Part shown: positions 1 to 6,109 of the stretch, one piece after another
Numbering within the stretch: position 1 is the first letter of the stretch
Layout: each line of letters begins with the position of its first letter
Source of the DNA: Betaproteobacteria bacterium HGW-Betaproteobacteria-16
GTDB lineage: Bacteria; Pseudomonadota; Gammaproteobacteria; Burkholderiales; Burkholderiaceae_C
NCBI GenBank assembly: GCA_002840835.1
Contig: PHCQ01000055.1
Span: 1-35,010, forward strand
Length of the DNA stretch: 35,010 bases
Reading direction: 5' to 3'
Notes under the pieces: generated by a model
Database searches by the model: none
What the model was told of the DNA's origin: nothing
Seen by the model: only the letters and a program-made list of their open reading frames with translations
Translations under genes and position numbers: made by a program

Positions 1-1
1 G

Positions 2-196
2 CACCCGCACGACATCGGCACCTTGCTGGACCAACTCGGCATCGCGGTGCGCACCGGTCACCACTGTGCCCAGCCGCTGCTCGAACACCTGGGCCTGGGA
101 CCCACCACGCGCGCCTCGTTCGCTCTCTACAACACGCACACCGAGGTGGAGCGCCTGCTCGCCGGCGTGGCGCATGCCATGAAGGTGCTGAAGTGA
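2..196 (+). CDS. sufS: SufS-type cysteine desulfurase, 3' end only
   Basis: The window opens inside this gene; 64 residues and the stop are present. SufS takes sulfur from cysteine as a PLP-dependent persulfide and hands it to a SUF scaffold or carrier. The fragment carries the RTGHHCAQPL segment, which in class II desulfurases holds the catalytic cysteine (codon at 65-67), followed by the usual C-terminal part with TRASFALYNT and an ending in a helix. sufU and sufT follow on the same strand, which supports a SUF role over a kynureninase-like relative. The PLP lysine and start lie outside the window. Confidence 0.9.
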   Translation, partial: HPHDIGTLLDQLGIAVRTGHHCAQPLLEHLGLGPTTRASFALYNTHTEVERLLAGVAHAMKVLK

Positions 197-349
197 AACA
201 CCCCCCTGCGCCGCTGCGCGGCTTCCCCCCTTCCTGGCGCCTTCGGCTTGGAGGGGCCCCTTGGGCCGGCAAAGCCGGACCTTCGGCGACCCTGGATGGC
301 GCTGTTTCATGCGTACCAGGTCGCGCTCCGGCGCCATGGAGCAACTGAG
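197..349. repeat. GC-rich intergenic element, candidate dispersed repeat
   Basis: The 153-nt gap between sufS and sufU is rich in short inverted repeats. One is GCCGC-TGC-GCGGC at 210-222 and another is CCGGC-AAA-GCCGG at 266-278. The C-tract followed by CGCCGCTGCGCGGC resembles an intergenic repeat I associate with Comamonadaceae genomes; this is recollection, not a search. It leaves an open reading frame running into sufU, so an automatic caller may extend sufU upstream to 248. No other copy is seen in this window. Confidence 0.4.
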
Positions 350-823
350 ATGAACACCGAAACCGCTGCCGAACTCGACCTCTACCAGGACGTGGTGATG
401 GACCACAAGCGCGCGCCGCGCCACTTCGGCACGCTGGCCGCGCCAACCCACCAGGCCCGAGGGCATAACCCGCAATGCGGCGACGATCTGCAGGTGGCCC
501 TGGTGGTCGACGACGGGCGGGTGAACGACATCCGCTTCCACGGCCAGGGCTGCGCGATCTGCATCGCGTCCGCGTCCATGATGAGCGAAGCGGTGCTCGG
601 GCAAGAGGTGGCGCTGGCGCAGGCTTTGCAGAGCCGTTTCCGGGCCGTGCTCACCGGCCAGATGGAAGCCGAAGAAGCGCACCTGGGCAAGCTGATCAGC
701 CTGGCCGGTGTGCGCCGCTACCCGGGCCGCATCAAGTGCGCGCTGCTGGGCTGGCACGCGCTGACGCACGCGCTGGGCAGCGAAACCGATCGCGCGGACA
801 ACCCGCCGGAGGCCGCGCCATGA
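350..823 (+). CDS. sufU: SufU-type iron-sulfur cluster assembly protein
   Basis: A 157-aa member of the IscU/SufU scaffold fold. SufU accepts persulfide sulfur from SufS through a zinc-bound site. The ligand set is visible: C43 and D45 in NPQCGD, C68 in GQGCAIC and C130 in RIKCALL. This has the same spacing as the Zn ligands C41, D43, C66 and C128 of Bacillus subtilis SufU. I chose ATG 350 because the in-frame extension to 248 lies in the repeat-like spacer and adds residues with no family resemblance. The stop overlaps the next start (ATGA at 820-823), so translation is probably coupled to sufT. It acts in the cytoplasm. Confidence 0.9.
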   Translation: MNTETAAELDLYQDVVMDHKRAPRHFGTLAAPTHQARGHNPQCGDDLQVALVVDDGRVNDIRFHGQGCAICIASASMMSEAVLGQEVALAQALQSRFRAVLTGQMEAEEAHLGKLISLAGVRRYPGRIKCALLGWHALTHALGSETDRADNPPEAAP

Positions 824-1431
824 GCGCCGCGCCGGGCCGTTCCCAAGCAAGCTCGCACCGCAGCCCGCAGGGCGAAGGTATTCCAGTGAGAACACGACGC
901 GAACGGGTGATGGTCACGCGCGAGGTGGCCGTGACCTGCGTGCCCGATGGTCGTCCCGCCGAATTACTGGCCGGCACGCTGGTGCAGATCACCCAGGCAC
1001 TGGGGGCCTCGTTCACCTTGCTGGTCGACGGCCAGCTGATGCGCCTGGCCGGCGCCGATGCCGACGCCATCGGCAAGCCGGTGCCGCTCGCGCCGGTGCT
1101 GCACGCCGTTGCGGGGCCAGCTGGCCTGCGTGGGCAGGTCTGGCAAACGCTCAAGACCTGTTACGACCCAGAGATTCCGGTCGACATCGTCGAGCTCGGT
1201 CTGGTCTATGTGTGCGATGTGTTGCCGATGGAGGGCGGCGAATTCAGGGTGTCAATCAAGATGACCCTGACGGCGCCCGGCTGCGGCATGGGCGACATGC
1301 TGGTGGACGAGATCCATGAGAAGCTGCTGGCCTTGCCCCATGTGGCCGAGGTGGACCTGGAATTCGTGTTCGATCCACCCTGGGACCGTTCGCGGATGTC
1401 TGAAGCCGCGATGTTGTCACTGGGCCTGTGA
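820..1431 (+). CDS. sufT: SufT-like Fe-S assembly protein (MIP18/DUF59 family)
   Basis: About 203 aa if started at ATG 820. The C-terminal half is a MIP18/DUF59 domain with the signature stretch DPEIPVDIVELGLVY and the conserved-cysteine motif LTAPGCGMGD. The N-terminal part matches the extra domain of the putative SufT family. SufT helps maturation of Fe-S proteins in the cytosol; its exact step is not settled. The start is uncertain: ATG 820 overlaps the sufU stop, GTG 886 sits after GAAGGT, and ATG 910 gives the length closest to other SufT proteins. The residues between 820 and 886 look unlike the family, so a start at 886 or 910 is possible. Confidence 0.85.
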   Translation: MSAAPGRSQASSHRSPQGEGIPVRTRRERVMVTREVAVTCVPDGRPAELLAGTLVQITQALGASFTLLVDGQLMRLAGADADAIGKPVPLAPVLHAVAGPAGLRGQVWQTLKTCYDPEIPVDIVELGLVYVCDVLPMEGGEFRVSIKMTLTAPGCGMGDMLVDEIHEKLLALPHVAEVDLEFVFDPPWDRSRMSEAAMLSLGL

Positions 1432-1435
1432 CGCG

Positions 1436-1455
1436 GCCCGGTGGCGGCCCCGGGC
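1436..1455. terminator. Small GC hairpin between convergent sufT and fdxA
   Basis: GCCCGG (1436-1441) pairs with CCGGGC (1450-1455) around an 8-nt loop. It lies in the 43-nt gap between two converging genes, where a bidirectional terminator would be expected. There is no T-run on either side, so it is only a weak candidate. Confidence 0.3.
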
Positions 1456-1474
1456 TCGTGCACATGGGGTGGTT

Positions 1475-1798
1475 TCAGCGTTCGAGCTGGTCGCGTTTGT
1501 CCTGAACCGCGCTCCATGCGTCGGCGTCGGGCAGCGCGGCCTTGGTCCGGGTGATCGGCTTCCACAGCAGCGACAGCTCGGCGTTGAGCGGCGTGAAATC
1601 CCGCTGGTCACTGGGCACATCTTCCTCGGCGTAGATCGCCGAGACAGGGCACTCCGGGACGCAGACCGCGCAGTCGATGCACTCGTCGGGATCGATCACC
1701 AGGAAGTTTGGTCCCTCGCGAAAGGCGTCGACCGGGCAGACGTCGACGCAATCGGTGTATTTGCACCGGATGCAAGATTCGGTCACCACGAAGGTCAT
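1475..1798 (-). CDS. fdxA: 7Fe ferredoxin, FdxA/Azotobacter FdI type
   Basis: A 107-aa ferredoxin carrying one 3Fe-4S and one 4Fe-4S cluster. Cysteines C9, C17, C21, C40, C43, C46 and C50 fall where Azotobacter vinelandii ferredoxin I has its ligands. The free cysteine near the 4Fe cluster of FdI (C24) is alanine (A25) here. The long C-terminal extension ending in a DQLER-like tail is also FdI-like. Start ATG 1798 gives MTFVVTESC, matching the family start. The gene begins 4 nt after the DUF2249 stop, so it is probably the last gene of the nnrS operon. Such ferredoxins are low-potential electron carriers; a role in NO stress is inferred from position only. Confidence 0.93.
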   Translation of the reverse strand: MTFVVTESCIRCKYTDCVDVCPVDAFREGPNFLVIDPDECIDCAVCVPECPVSAIYAEEDVPSDQRDFTPLNAELSLLWKPITRTKAALPDADAWSAVQDKRDQLER

Positions 1799-1802
1799 GG
1801 CC

Positions 1803-2102
1803 CTAGCCCCCGCAGGACCCGCAGCAGGAATCCACCCCGTGCACGGGTTTGCCATCGGCCGGTTTGGCGATCTGCACGCGCCATTGTTCGGGTCCATTTT
1901 CCAGCGCGGTCCAGCTGAAGGCGCCGTAGAGACCACTCTCGAACTGCCCACGCAGTGGCCGCGGGTTGTGGTCGTTGATGAGTTCCATGGCCGCGCCGGG
2001 TGGCAAGGCTTTGAAGGTGGAAAAGACCAGCGAGTGGCGTTCGTGGGGAGGTGTGGTGCGAAGGTCCACGGTGGGAGCGGGAGTGGTGGTGGTGGTGTTC
2101 AT
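1803..2102 (-). CDS. DUF2249 domain protein with cysteine-rich tail
   Basis: A 99-aa soluble protein matching the DUF2249 family, small proteins often found beside nnrS and other denitrification or NO-response genes. Core features seen are VDLRTTPPHERH near the N-terminus, a LPPGAAMELINDHNPRPL segment and a FSWTALENGPEQWRVQI strand. The C-terminus ends in CCGSCGG, a cluster of three cysteines that could bind metal or thiol-modify; that is inference. Start ATG 2102 has AGGA just upstream (AGGAACTGTTC-ATG); an in-frame extension to 2234 runs back into nnrS and is rejected. It sits 64 nt after nnrS and 4 nt before fdxA. Biochemical function is unknown. Confidence 0.85.
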   Translation of the reverse strand: MNTTTTTPAPTVDLRTTPPHERHSLVFSTFKALPPGAAMELINDHNPRPLRGQFESGLYGAFSWTALENGPEQWRVQIAKPADGKPVHGVDSCCGSCGG

Positions 2103-2166
2103 GAACAGTTCCTGAGATGGGTGAATGGAGAAGGGCTGAAAAGCGCAGTGGGATGAAAAAGTGGCG

Positions 2167-3384
2167 TCAGCCATCCTTGCCGTCGAGGCGCGTCTTGAGC
2201 AGCCAGGGGGTGTAGATGAAGAGGTAGATGGCAAACGCCACCGACCAGGCCGCTGCAGACATCACCAAAGCCAATGGCAGCCATTGCGGTACGGCCAGCG
2301 GCACCAGCACGCGCACCAATGCCGCCAGCACCACGAGCACGTAGGCCGCGATCTCCGGGCGGGATACCTGCAGCGCGCGACCAGTGTGGCCGCGGGCGGT
2401 GCGGGTCATCATGCCGATGATGAGTCCGGCGGTGGCGCCGATCGCCAGCGCATGCACGCCGGCTGAAACACCGACCCAGCCGAACCGGGCCGCAGCCAGC
2501 AGGGCCAGGCCGAAGGGAATCCAGGCGTAAGACACATGCAGGATCCACAGGATCGGGCGGTGCCGGGTCAACGCAGGCCGCCACTGAAGCAGTCGCCACA
2601 CCTGGGCCACCGCCGCGAGCGAAAACGCCAGACCACCGACCATGTTCCAGCCAGCAGCGGCCGGCGCAAACACCCACAGCAGCAAGGCCAGCGCCGTGAG
2701 CGCCAGAGCGGCGCGATCCACCGGCGCGCGCACCTTGAGCTTCAGACCCGGGGTCGCGCTCATGGTGAAGGCCGGAATCACCCGGCCCGCGATCACGCAC
2801 TCGATCATCACGATCAGGGCCAGGGCGGCGTACAACGGGGTCAGCGGGGACATTTCGAGAACACCGATCACGCCCAGGTGAAAGAAGCCGTTGGCCAGCG
2901 CCAGCAACATCAACATGCCCGCCAGCGGCAGGTTGCGCCGGTTGCGCCCGCGCAGCAACACTTGGGTCAGCACGGCAGCCACCAGGGGCAGCAGCGCCAG
3001 GTCCAGCACGGCGTAGACCGCGTAGGGCCCGGTCACGGCGGCCACCCGGGCCGCCAGCCACAACAGGGCCAGGGCCCCCAGAAAGGCGCCGCGCGGTGTG
3101 ACCAGCCCCGTCCAGGCTTTGACCGCGGTCAGCAAGAACCCCAGGATGACTGCAATCGCAAAGCCGAACAGCATTTCGTGCGCATGCCACAGCAGCGGTG
3201 GCAGCGCCATCGTGAGGTTCCACTGGCCCAGGAACAGTGCCACCCACAGGGGAATCGACAGCAGCGCGAACGCCGCAGCCCCCAGGTAAAAGGGTCTGAA
3301 TCCCAGCCTCAACAGCGGCCAGCCCGGGGGCGTTGGTGCTGCGGTGGGCTTGAGTGGCAAGGCTTGCAAGGTGGGGGCGGACAT
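2167..3384 (-). CDS. nnrS: NnrS family membrane protein (NO response)
   Basis: A 405-aa polytopic inner-membrane protein with about 12 hydrophobic helices. NnrS is a heme- and copper-containing protein, described in Rhodobacter, that helps cells withstand nitric oxide. The family opening PLLRLGFRPFYLGAA and the histidine motif WHAHEMLFGF are both present, as is a later VSYAWIPFGLALL segment. It is the first gene of the nnrS-DUF2249-fdxA run and diverges from the NsrR-type regulator at 3508. A 7-bp inverted repeat in the shared 123-nt promoter region suggests repression by that regulator. Start ATG 3384 gives a short proline-rich cytoplasmic N-terminus before the first helix. Confidence 0.92.
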   Translation of the reverse strand: MSAPTLQALPLKPTAAPTPPGWPLLRLGFRPFYLGAAAFALLSIPLWVALFLGQWNLTMALPPLLWHAHEMLFGFAIAVILGFLLTAVKAWTGLVTPRGAFLGALALLWLAARVAAVTGPYAVYAVLDLALLPLVAAVLTQVLLRGRNRRNLPLAGMLMLLALANGFFHLGVIGVLEMSPLTPLYAALALIVMIECVIAGRVIPAFTMSATPGLKLKVRAPVDRAALALTALALLLWVFAPAAAGWNMVGGLAFSLAAVAQVWRLLQWRPALTRHRPILWILHVSYAWIPFGLALLAAARFGWVGVSAGVHALAIGATAGLIIGMMTRTARGHTGRALQVSRPEIAAYVLVVLAALVRVLVPLAVPQWLPLALVMSAAAWSVAFAIYLFIYTPWLLKTRLDGKDG

Positions 3385-3429
3385 GGTGTGGTGGCGGTTG
3401 CGGAAACCCTCGAGTCGCAGCGAAGGCCT

Positions 3430-3458
3430 TATAAGAAGTATGTGAGATGAATCTTATA
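3430..3458. promoter_or_regulatory. Inverted repeat in nnrS/nsrR divergent promoter, candidate NsrR operator
   Basis: TATAAGA (3430-3436) and TCTTATA (3452-3458) form a perfect 7-bp inverted repeat. AGAT (3445-3448) and ATCT (3457-3460 region) form a second, looser dyad. The AT-rich block stands out from the GC-rich surroundings. NsrR operators are AT-rich dyads with AGATG-like arms, so this is the best candidate in the gap. The exact half-sites are uncertain. Confidence 0.45.
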
Positions 3459-3507
3459 TCTGAAATGCCTTTAAAGACGTAAACTTGGTGCCTCTTTAGG
3501 GGTATCC

Positions 3508-4023
3508 ATGCGACTTGCCGAGTACACCGACTACACCTTGCGCGTGCTGATGTATTGCGCGGCACGCCCACATCAGATGGTGACCATCAGCGAACTGGCC
3601 GAACACCATGGGGTGTCCAGGAACCATCTGATGAAGATCGTCACCGACCTCGGTCGCCAGGGTGTGCTGGAAACCACACGGGGCCGTGGCGGTGGACTTC
3701 GCCTGATGAAGGACCCGACCCAGTTGCGCATCGGGGATGTGGTGCGTGCCTCGGAGACCGATTTCCGCCTGGTCGAATGTTTCGATGCTGACCTCAATCA
3801 GTGCACGCTGTCTCCGACCTGCCGCTTGAAAGGCCTGTTCAATGCCGCGCTGGGGGCTTACTTCAAGGAACTCGACGGCATGACGCTGGCCGACATCGTC
3901 GAGCCTGTGGCGGCGCAGGGCACACGTCGCCGCGAATCGCAGCGTGGCATTGCGCGGGTTGCTTTTGCGGCGGGGCCCCGGGGTCTTCGCACGTCTGCGA
4001 GCAAGGCAAAGTCAGGTGCGTGA
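3508..4023 (+). CDS. nsrR: Rrf2 family transcriptional repressor, NsrR type
   Basis: A 171-aa Rrf2-family regulator. The N-terminal winged helix (about residues 1-75) contains VTISELAEHHGVSRNHLMKI and the wing TRGRGGGLRL. Three cysteines, C91, C99 and C105, sit in the Fe-S cluster loop; E. coli NsrR uses C91, C96 and C102. NsrR holds a NO-sensitive Fe-S cluster and represses NO detoxification genes until the cluster is nitrosylated. Divergence from nnrS fits. A basic, low-complexity tail after about residue 138 is longer than in the 141-aa E. coli protein and may be dispensable. IscR or RirA are less likely given the neighbours and cysteine spacing. Confidence 0.88.
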   Translation: MRLAEYTDYTLRVLMYCAARPHQMVTISELAEHHGVSRNHLMKIVTDLGRQGVLETTRGRGGGLRLMKDPTQLRIGDVVRASETDFRLVECFDADLNQCTLSPTCRLKGLFNAALGAYFKELDGMTLADIVEPVAAQGTRRRESQRGIARVAFAAGPRGLRTSASKAKSGA

Positions 4024-4268
4024 AAGCGCGGCGTTGAGAAGCAACATGACCTGCCAAGTGGGTTGAAGGCGTGCTCCCCTGTCGACACGCGCCTTGCACC
4101 TCGTCCCGCCGCTGCCCATTCAAGGGTTTCACATGCCACCACCCGCGCGCCGCCCGCAAAGCAGCATTCTTGTGGGGCCACACGCCAAGCAGGAAGTGGT
4201 TGGCGTGTCAAATCTGTGACCGCTTGGCACCGGACCGGATCAGCAACCAGCGTGAAGGTGAAGCACCA

Positions 4269-5867
4269 TCACGCCTTCATCCCCAGCCGTTTGGCCAGCT
4301 TGTGCAGGTTGCTGGGGTCCATCTCCAGTTCGCGCGCGGCGCGGGCCCACTGGCCCCGGTGGCGAGCCAGGGCGGTTTCAATGGTCTGGCGCTGGCAAGC
4401 GTCCACTGCATCCCGCATGGCCATAGGCCGGTCGGGTGTGTATGACACAAAGGGTGCGGCCAGCGTGGCGAGAGGTGCGGTGGGGACGTCGGCTGCGAGC
4501 GCGGAACCGGATGGCGCCTGCAAGGCGTCCAGATCCAGCAGCGCAGCTTCCAGCGTGACGATGTCCTTGCGGCTGGCACCCCGGCTGAGTGCCTTGAGGG
4601 CAGAACGGCTGATGACGTGTTCCAGTTCCCGAATGTTGCCGGGCCAGTGGTAGTGGCGTAGTGCACTTTGGGCGTCGGCCGACAACCGCAGGCTGCGCAA
4701 CCCCAGGCGGGCGCGATTCTGTTCCAGAAAGCGTCCGGCCAGAAGCAGCACGTCTTCGCCACGCTCACGAAGTGGCGGGATAGGCACGGGATAAACGGAG
4801 AGGCGGTGGTACAGATCGGCGCGGAACGAGCCGTCGCGCACCAGGTCGCGCAGACTCCGGTTGGTTGCGGCCACCACGCGCACGTTCACACGTCGTGGTT
4901 CGTCAGCGCCCAGGCGCTGGATTTCGCCGTTCTGCAGTGTGCGCAGCAGCTTGGCCTGCACCGACAGAGGCAGTTCACCCACTTCGTCGAGAAACAAGGT
5001 GCCGCCCTCGGCGGCCTCGAAGCGCCCAGGTCGGTCGGTCACCGCGCCCGAAAAAGCACCACGCCGGTGGCCGAAAAGTTCGCTTTCGGCCAGCGATTCG
5101 GGTAGCGCCGCGCAGTTCACGTGGACCAGCGGCTTGCCCCGCCGCGGTGAGTGGCGGTGCACAAAGCGCGCAAAGAGCTCCTTGCCCACGCCGGTTTCGC
5201 CCAGCAGCAACACGGGCAGGTCGGAGCTGGCCACCACCTTCATTTCGTTCTGCAGGCGCAGAAGTGCGTCGCTCTGGCCCAGGATTTCGTTGTCGTCCAG
5301 CGCGGCGCGCGAGTACTGATCATCGGTGGACTCACCCAACTGCTGGCTGGAGATGCGACTCAGGGCGTGCAATTGCTGCTCCAGCCGCGTAACGCGCACG
5401 GCGGCTTCCACATGCACGGCGAAGGGGGCCAGCGCGGCACGGGCAGCGGCATCGAAGGTGCCGGTCTGCAATGCGTCGAGAGTGAGCACGCCCCAGGCCC
5501 GACCATCCACCCTGAGCGCCACGCCCATGCAGTCGTGCACCGGCAGTGGCTCACCCACCAAGGTGTCGAGCAGGCCGTCATAAGGGTCGGGAAGCTGGCT
5601 GTCGTGGTCGAAGCAGGTGACCTCGCCCCGCGCCAGAATGGCCGCCAATCTGGGGTGCTGCTGCAAGGCGAAGCGCCGCCCCAGCGATTCGCTCACCAGC
5701 CCATCCACCACCACCGGACACAGGTGGTCTTCCTCGAGTTTCAGAAGCGCCACGGCGCCGCAGCAAAAATGCGTGCGCAGACCGCTTATCAGGCGCTGCA
5801 GGCGCAGAGTGGAAGCCATTTCGGTGGTGAGGTCCGCCAGCCAAGGGGCATCGATCAGGGTATTCAT
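4269..5867 (-). CDS. norR: NorR, NO-sensing sigma-54-dependent activator
   Basis: A 532-aa enhancer-binding protein with three parts. The GAF domain (about 20-170) senses NO through a non-heme iron; C113 and D131 have the same numbers as the E. coli NorR iron-site residues. The AAA+ domain has Walker A GETGVGKE (223-230), the sigma-54 contact loop GAFSGA (270-275; usual form GAFTGA) and Walker B GGTLFLDEVGEL. The C-terminus is a Fis-type helix-turn-helix. I chose ATG 5867 because the in-frame extension to 5930 covers the promoter region with its NorR-like sites. It diverges from norB, its expected target, and one motif lies 12 nt from its own start, so autoregulation is plausible. Confidence 0.95.
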   Translation of the reverse strand: MNTLIDAPWLADLTTEMASTLRLQRLISGLRTHFCCGAVALLKLEEDHLCPVVVDGLVSESLGRRFALQQHPRLAAILARGEVTCFDHDSQLPDPYDGLLDTLVGEPLPVHDCMGVALRVDGRAWGVLTLDALQTGTFDAAARAALAPFAVHVEAAVRVTRLEQQLHALSRISSQQLGESTDDQYSRAALDDNEILGQSDALLRLQNEMKVVASSDLPVLLLGETGVGKELFARFVHRHSPRRGKPLVHVNCAALPESLAESELFGHRRGAFSGAVTDRPGRFEAAEGGTLFLDEVGELPLSVQAKLLRTLQNGEIQRLGADEPRRVNVRVVAATNRSLRDLVRDGSFRADLYHRLSVYPVPIPPLRERGEDVLLLAGRFLEQNRARLGLRSLRLSADAQSALRHYHWPGNIRELEHVISRSALKALSRGASRKDIVTLEAALLDLDALQAPSGSALAADVPTAPLATLAAPFVSYTPDRPMAMRDAVDACQRQTIETALARHRGQWARAARELEMDPSNLHKLAKRLGMKA

Positions 5868-5878
5868 GACCCTGCAAT

Positions 5879-5891
5879 GGTAACAAGCACC
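5879..5891 (+). promoter_or_regulatory. NorR-type enhancer site 1
   Basis: GGT-N7-ACC, an exact match to the motif known for NorR of Ralstonia eutropha and containing the E. coli GT-N7-AC core. It lies between norR and norB, upstream of the sigma-54 promoter and 12 nt from the norR start. Confidence 0.75.
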
Positions 5892-5903
5892 CTGATCTGA
5901 AAG

Positions 5904-5916
5904 GGTGAAAAAGACC
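5904..5916 (+). promoter_or_regulatory. NorR-type enhancer site 2
   Basis: A second perfect GGT-N7-ACC. Its centre is 25 bp from that of site 1. Known NorR promoters carry three sites; here a third is only seen in degenerate form (GT-N7-AG starting at 5921). Confidence 0.75.
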
Positions 5917-5956
5917 ATAAGTGCGTGCAAGTCCTTGATTTGTCGTGCTTCCCTGG

Positions 5957-5974
5957 TTGGCCCGGTCTGTGCAA
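5957..5974 (+). promoter_or_regulatory. Sigma-54 (-24/-12) promoter for norB
   Basis: GG at 5959-5960 and GC at 5971-5972 are exactly 10 nt apart. The element TGGCCCG-N4-GTGC matches 9 of 11 positions of the TGGCACG-N4-TTGC consensus. Transcription would start near 5984, leaving a leader of about 125 nt before norB. Location downstream of two NorR motifs supports it. Confidence 0.75.
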
Positions 5975-6109
5975 ATGTTCATGTGTTTTTCACTTTTTCC
6001 AACAACACATCCATGAACCACACTCTTCCATCCCCGCGCCTGAGGGGGCGCACCGGACCCATCTCGGCACACCGCAACGCAGGCGCTTTGGCCCTGATGG
6101 AGGTGGCCA

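Noticed and set aside
5921..5931. Third NorR site
   Set aside because: It has GT-N7-AG rather than GT-N7-AC and is off the 25-bp spacing, so it is mentioned only as degenerate.
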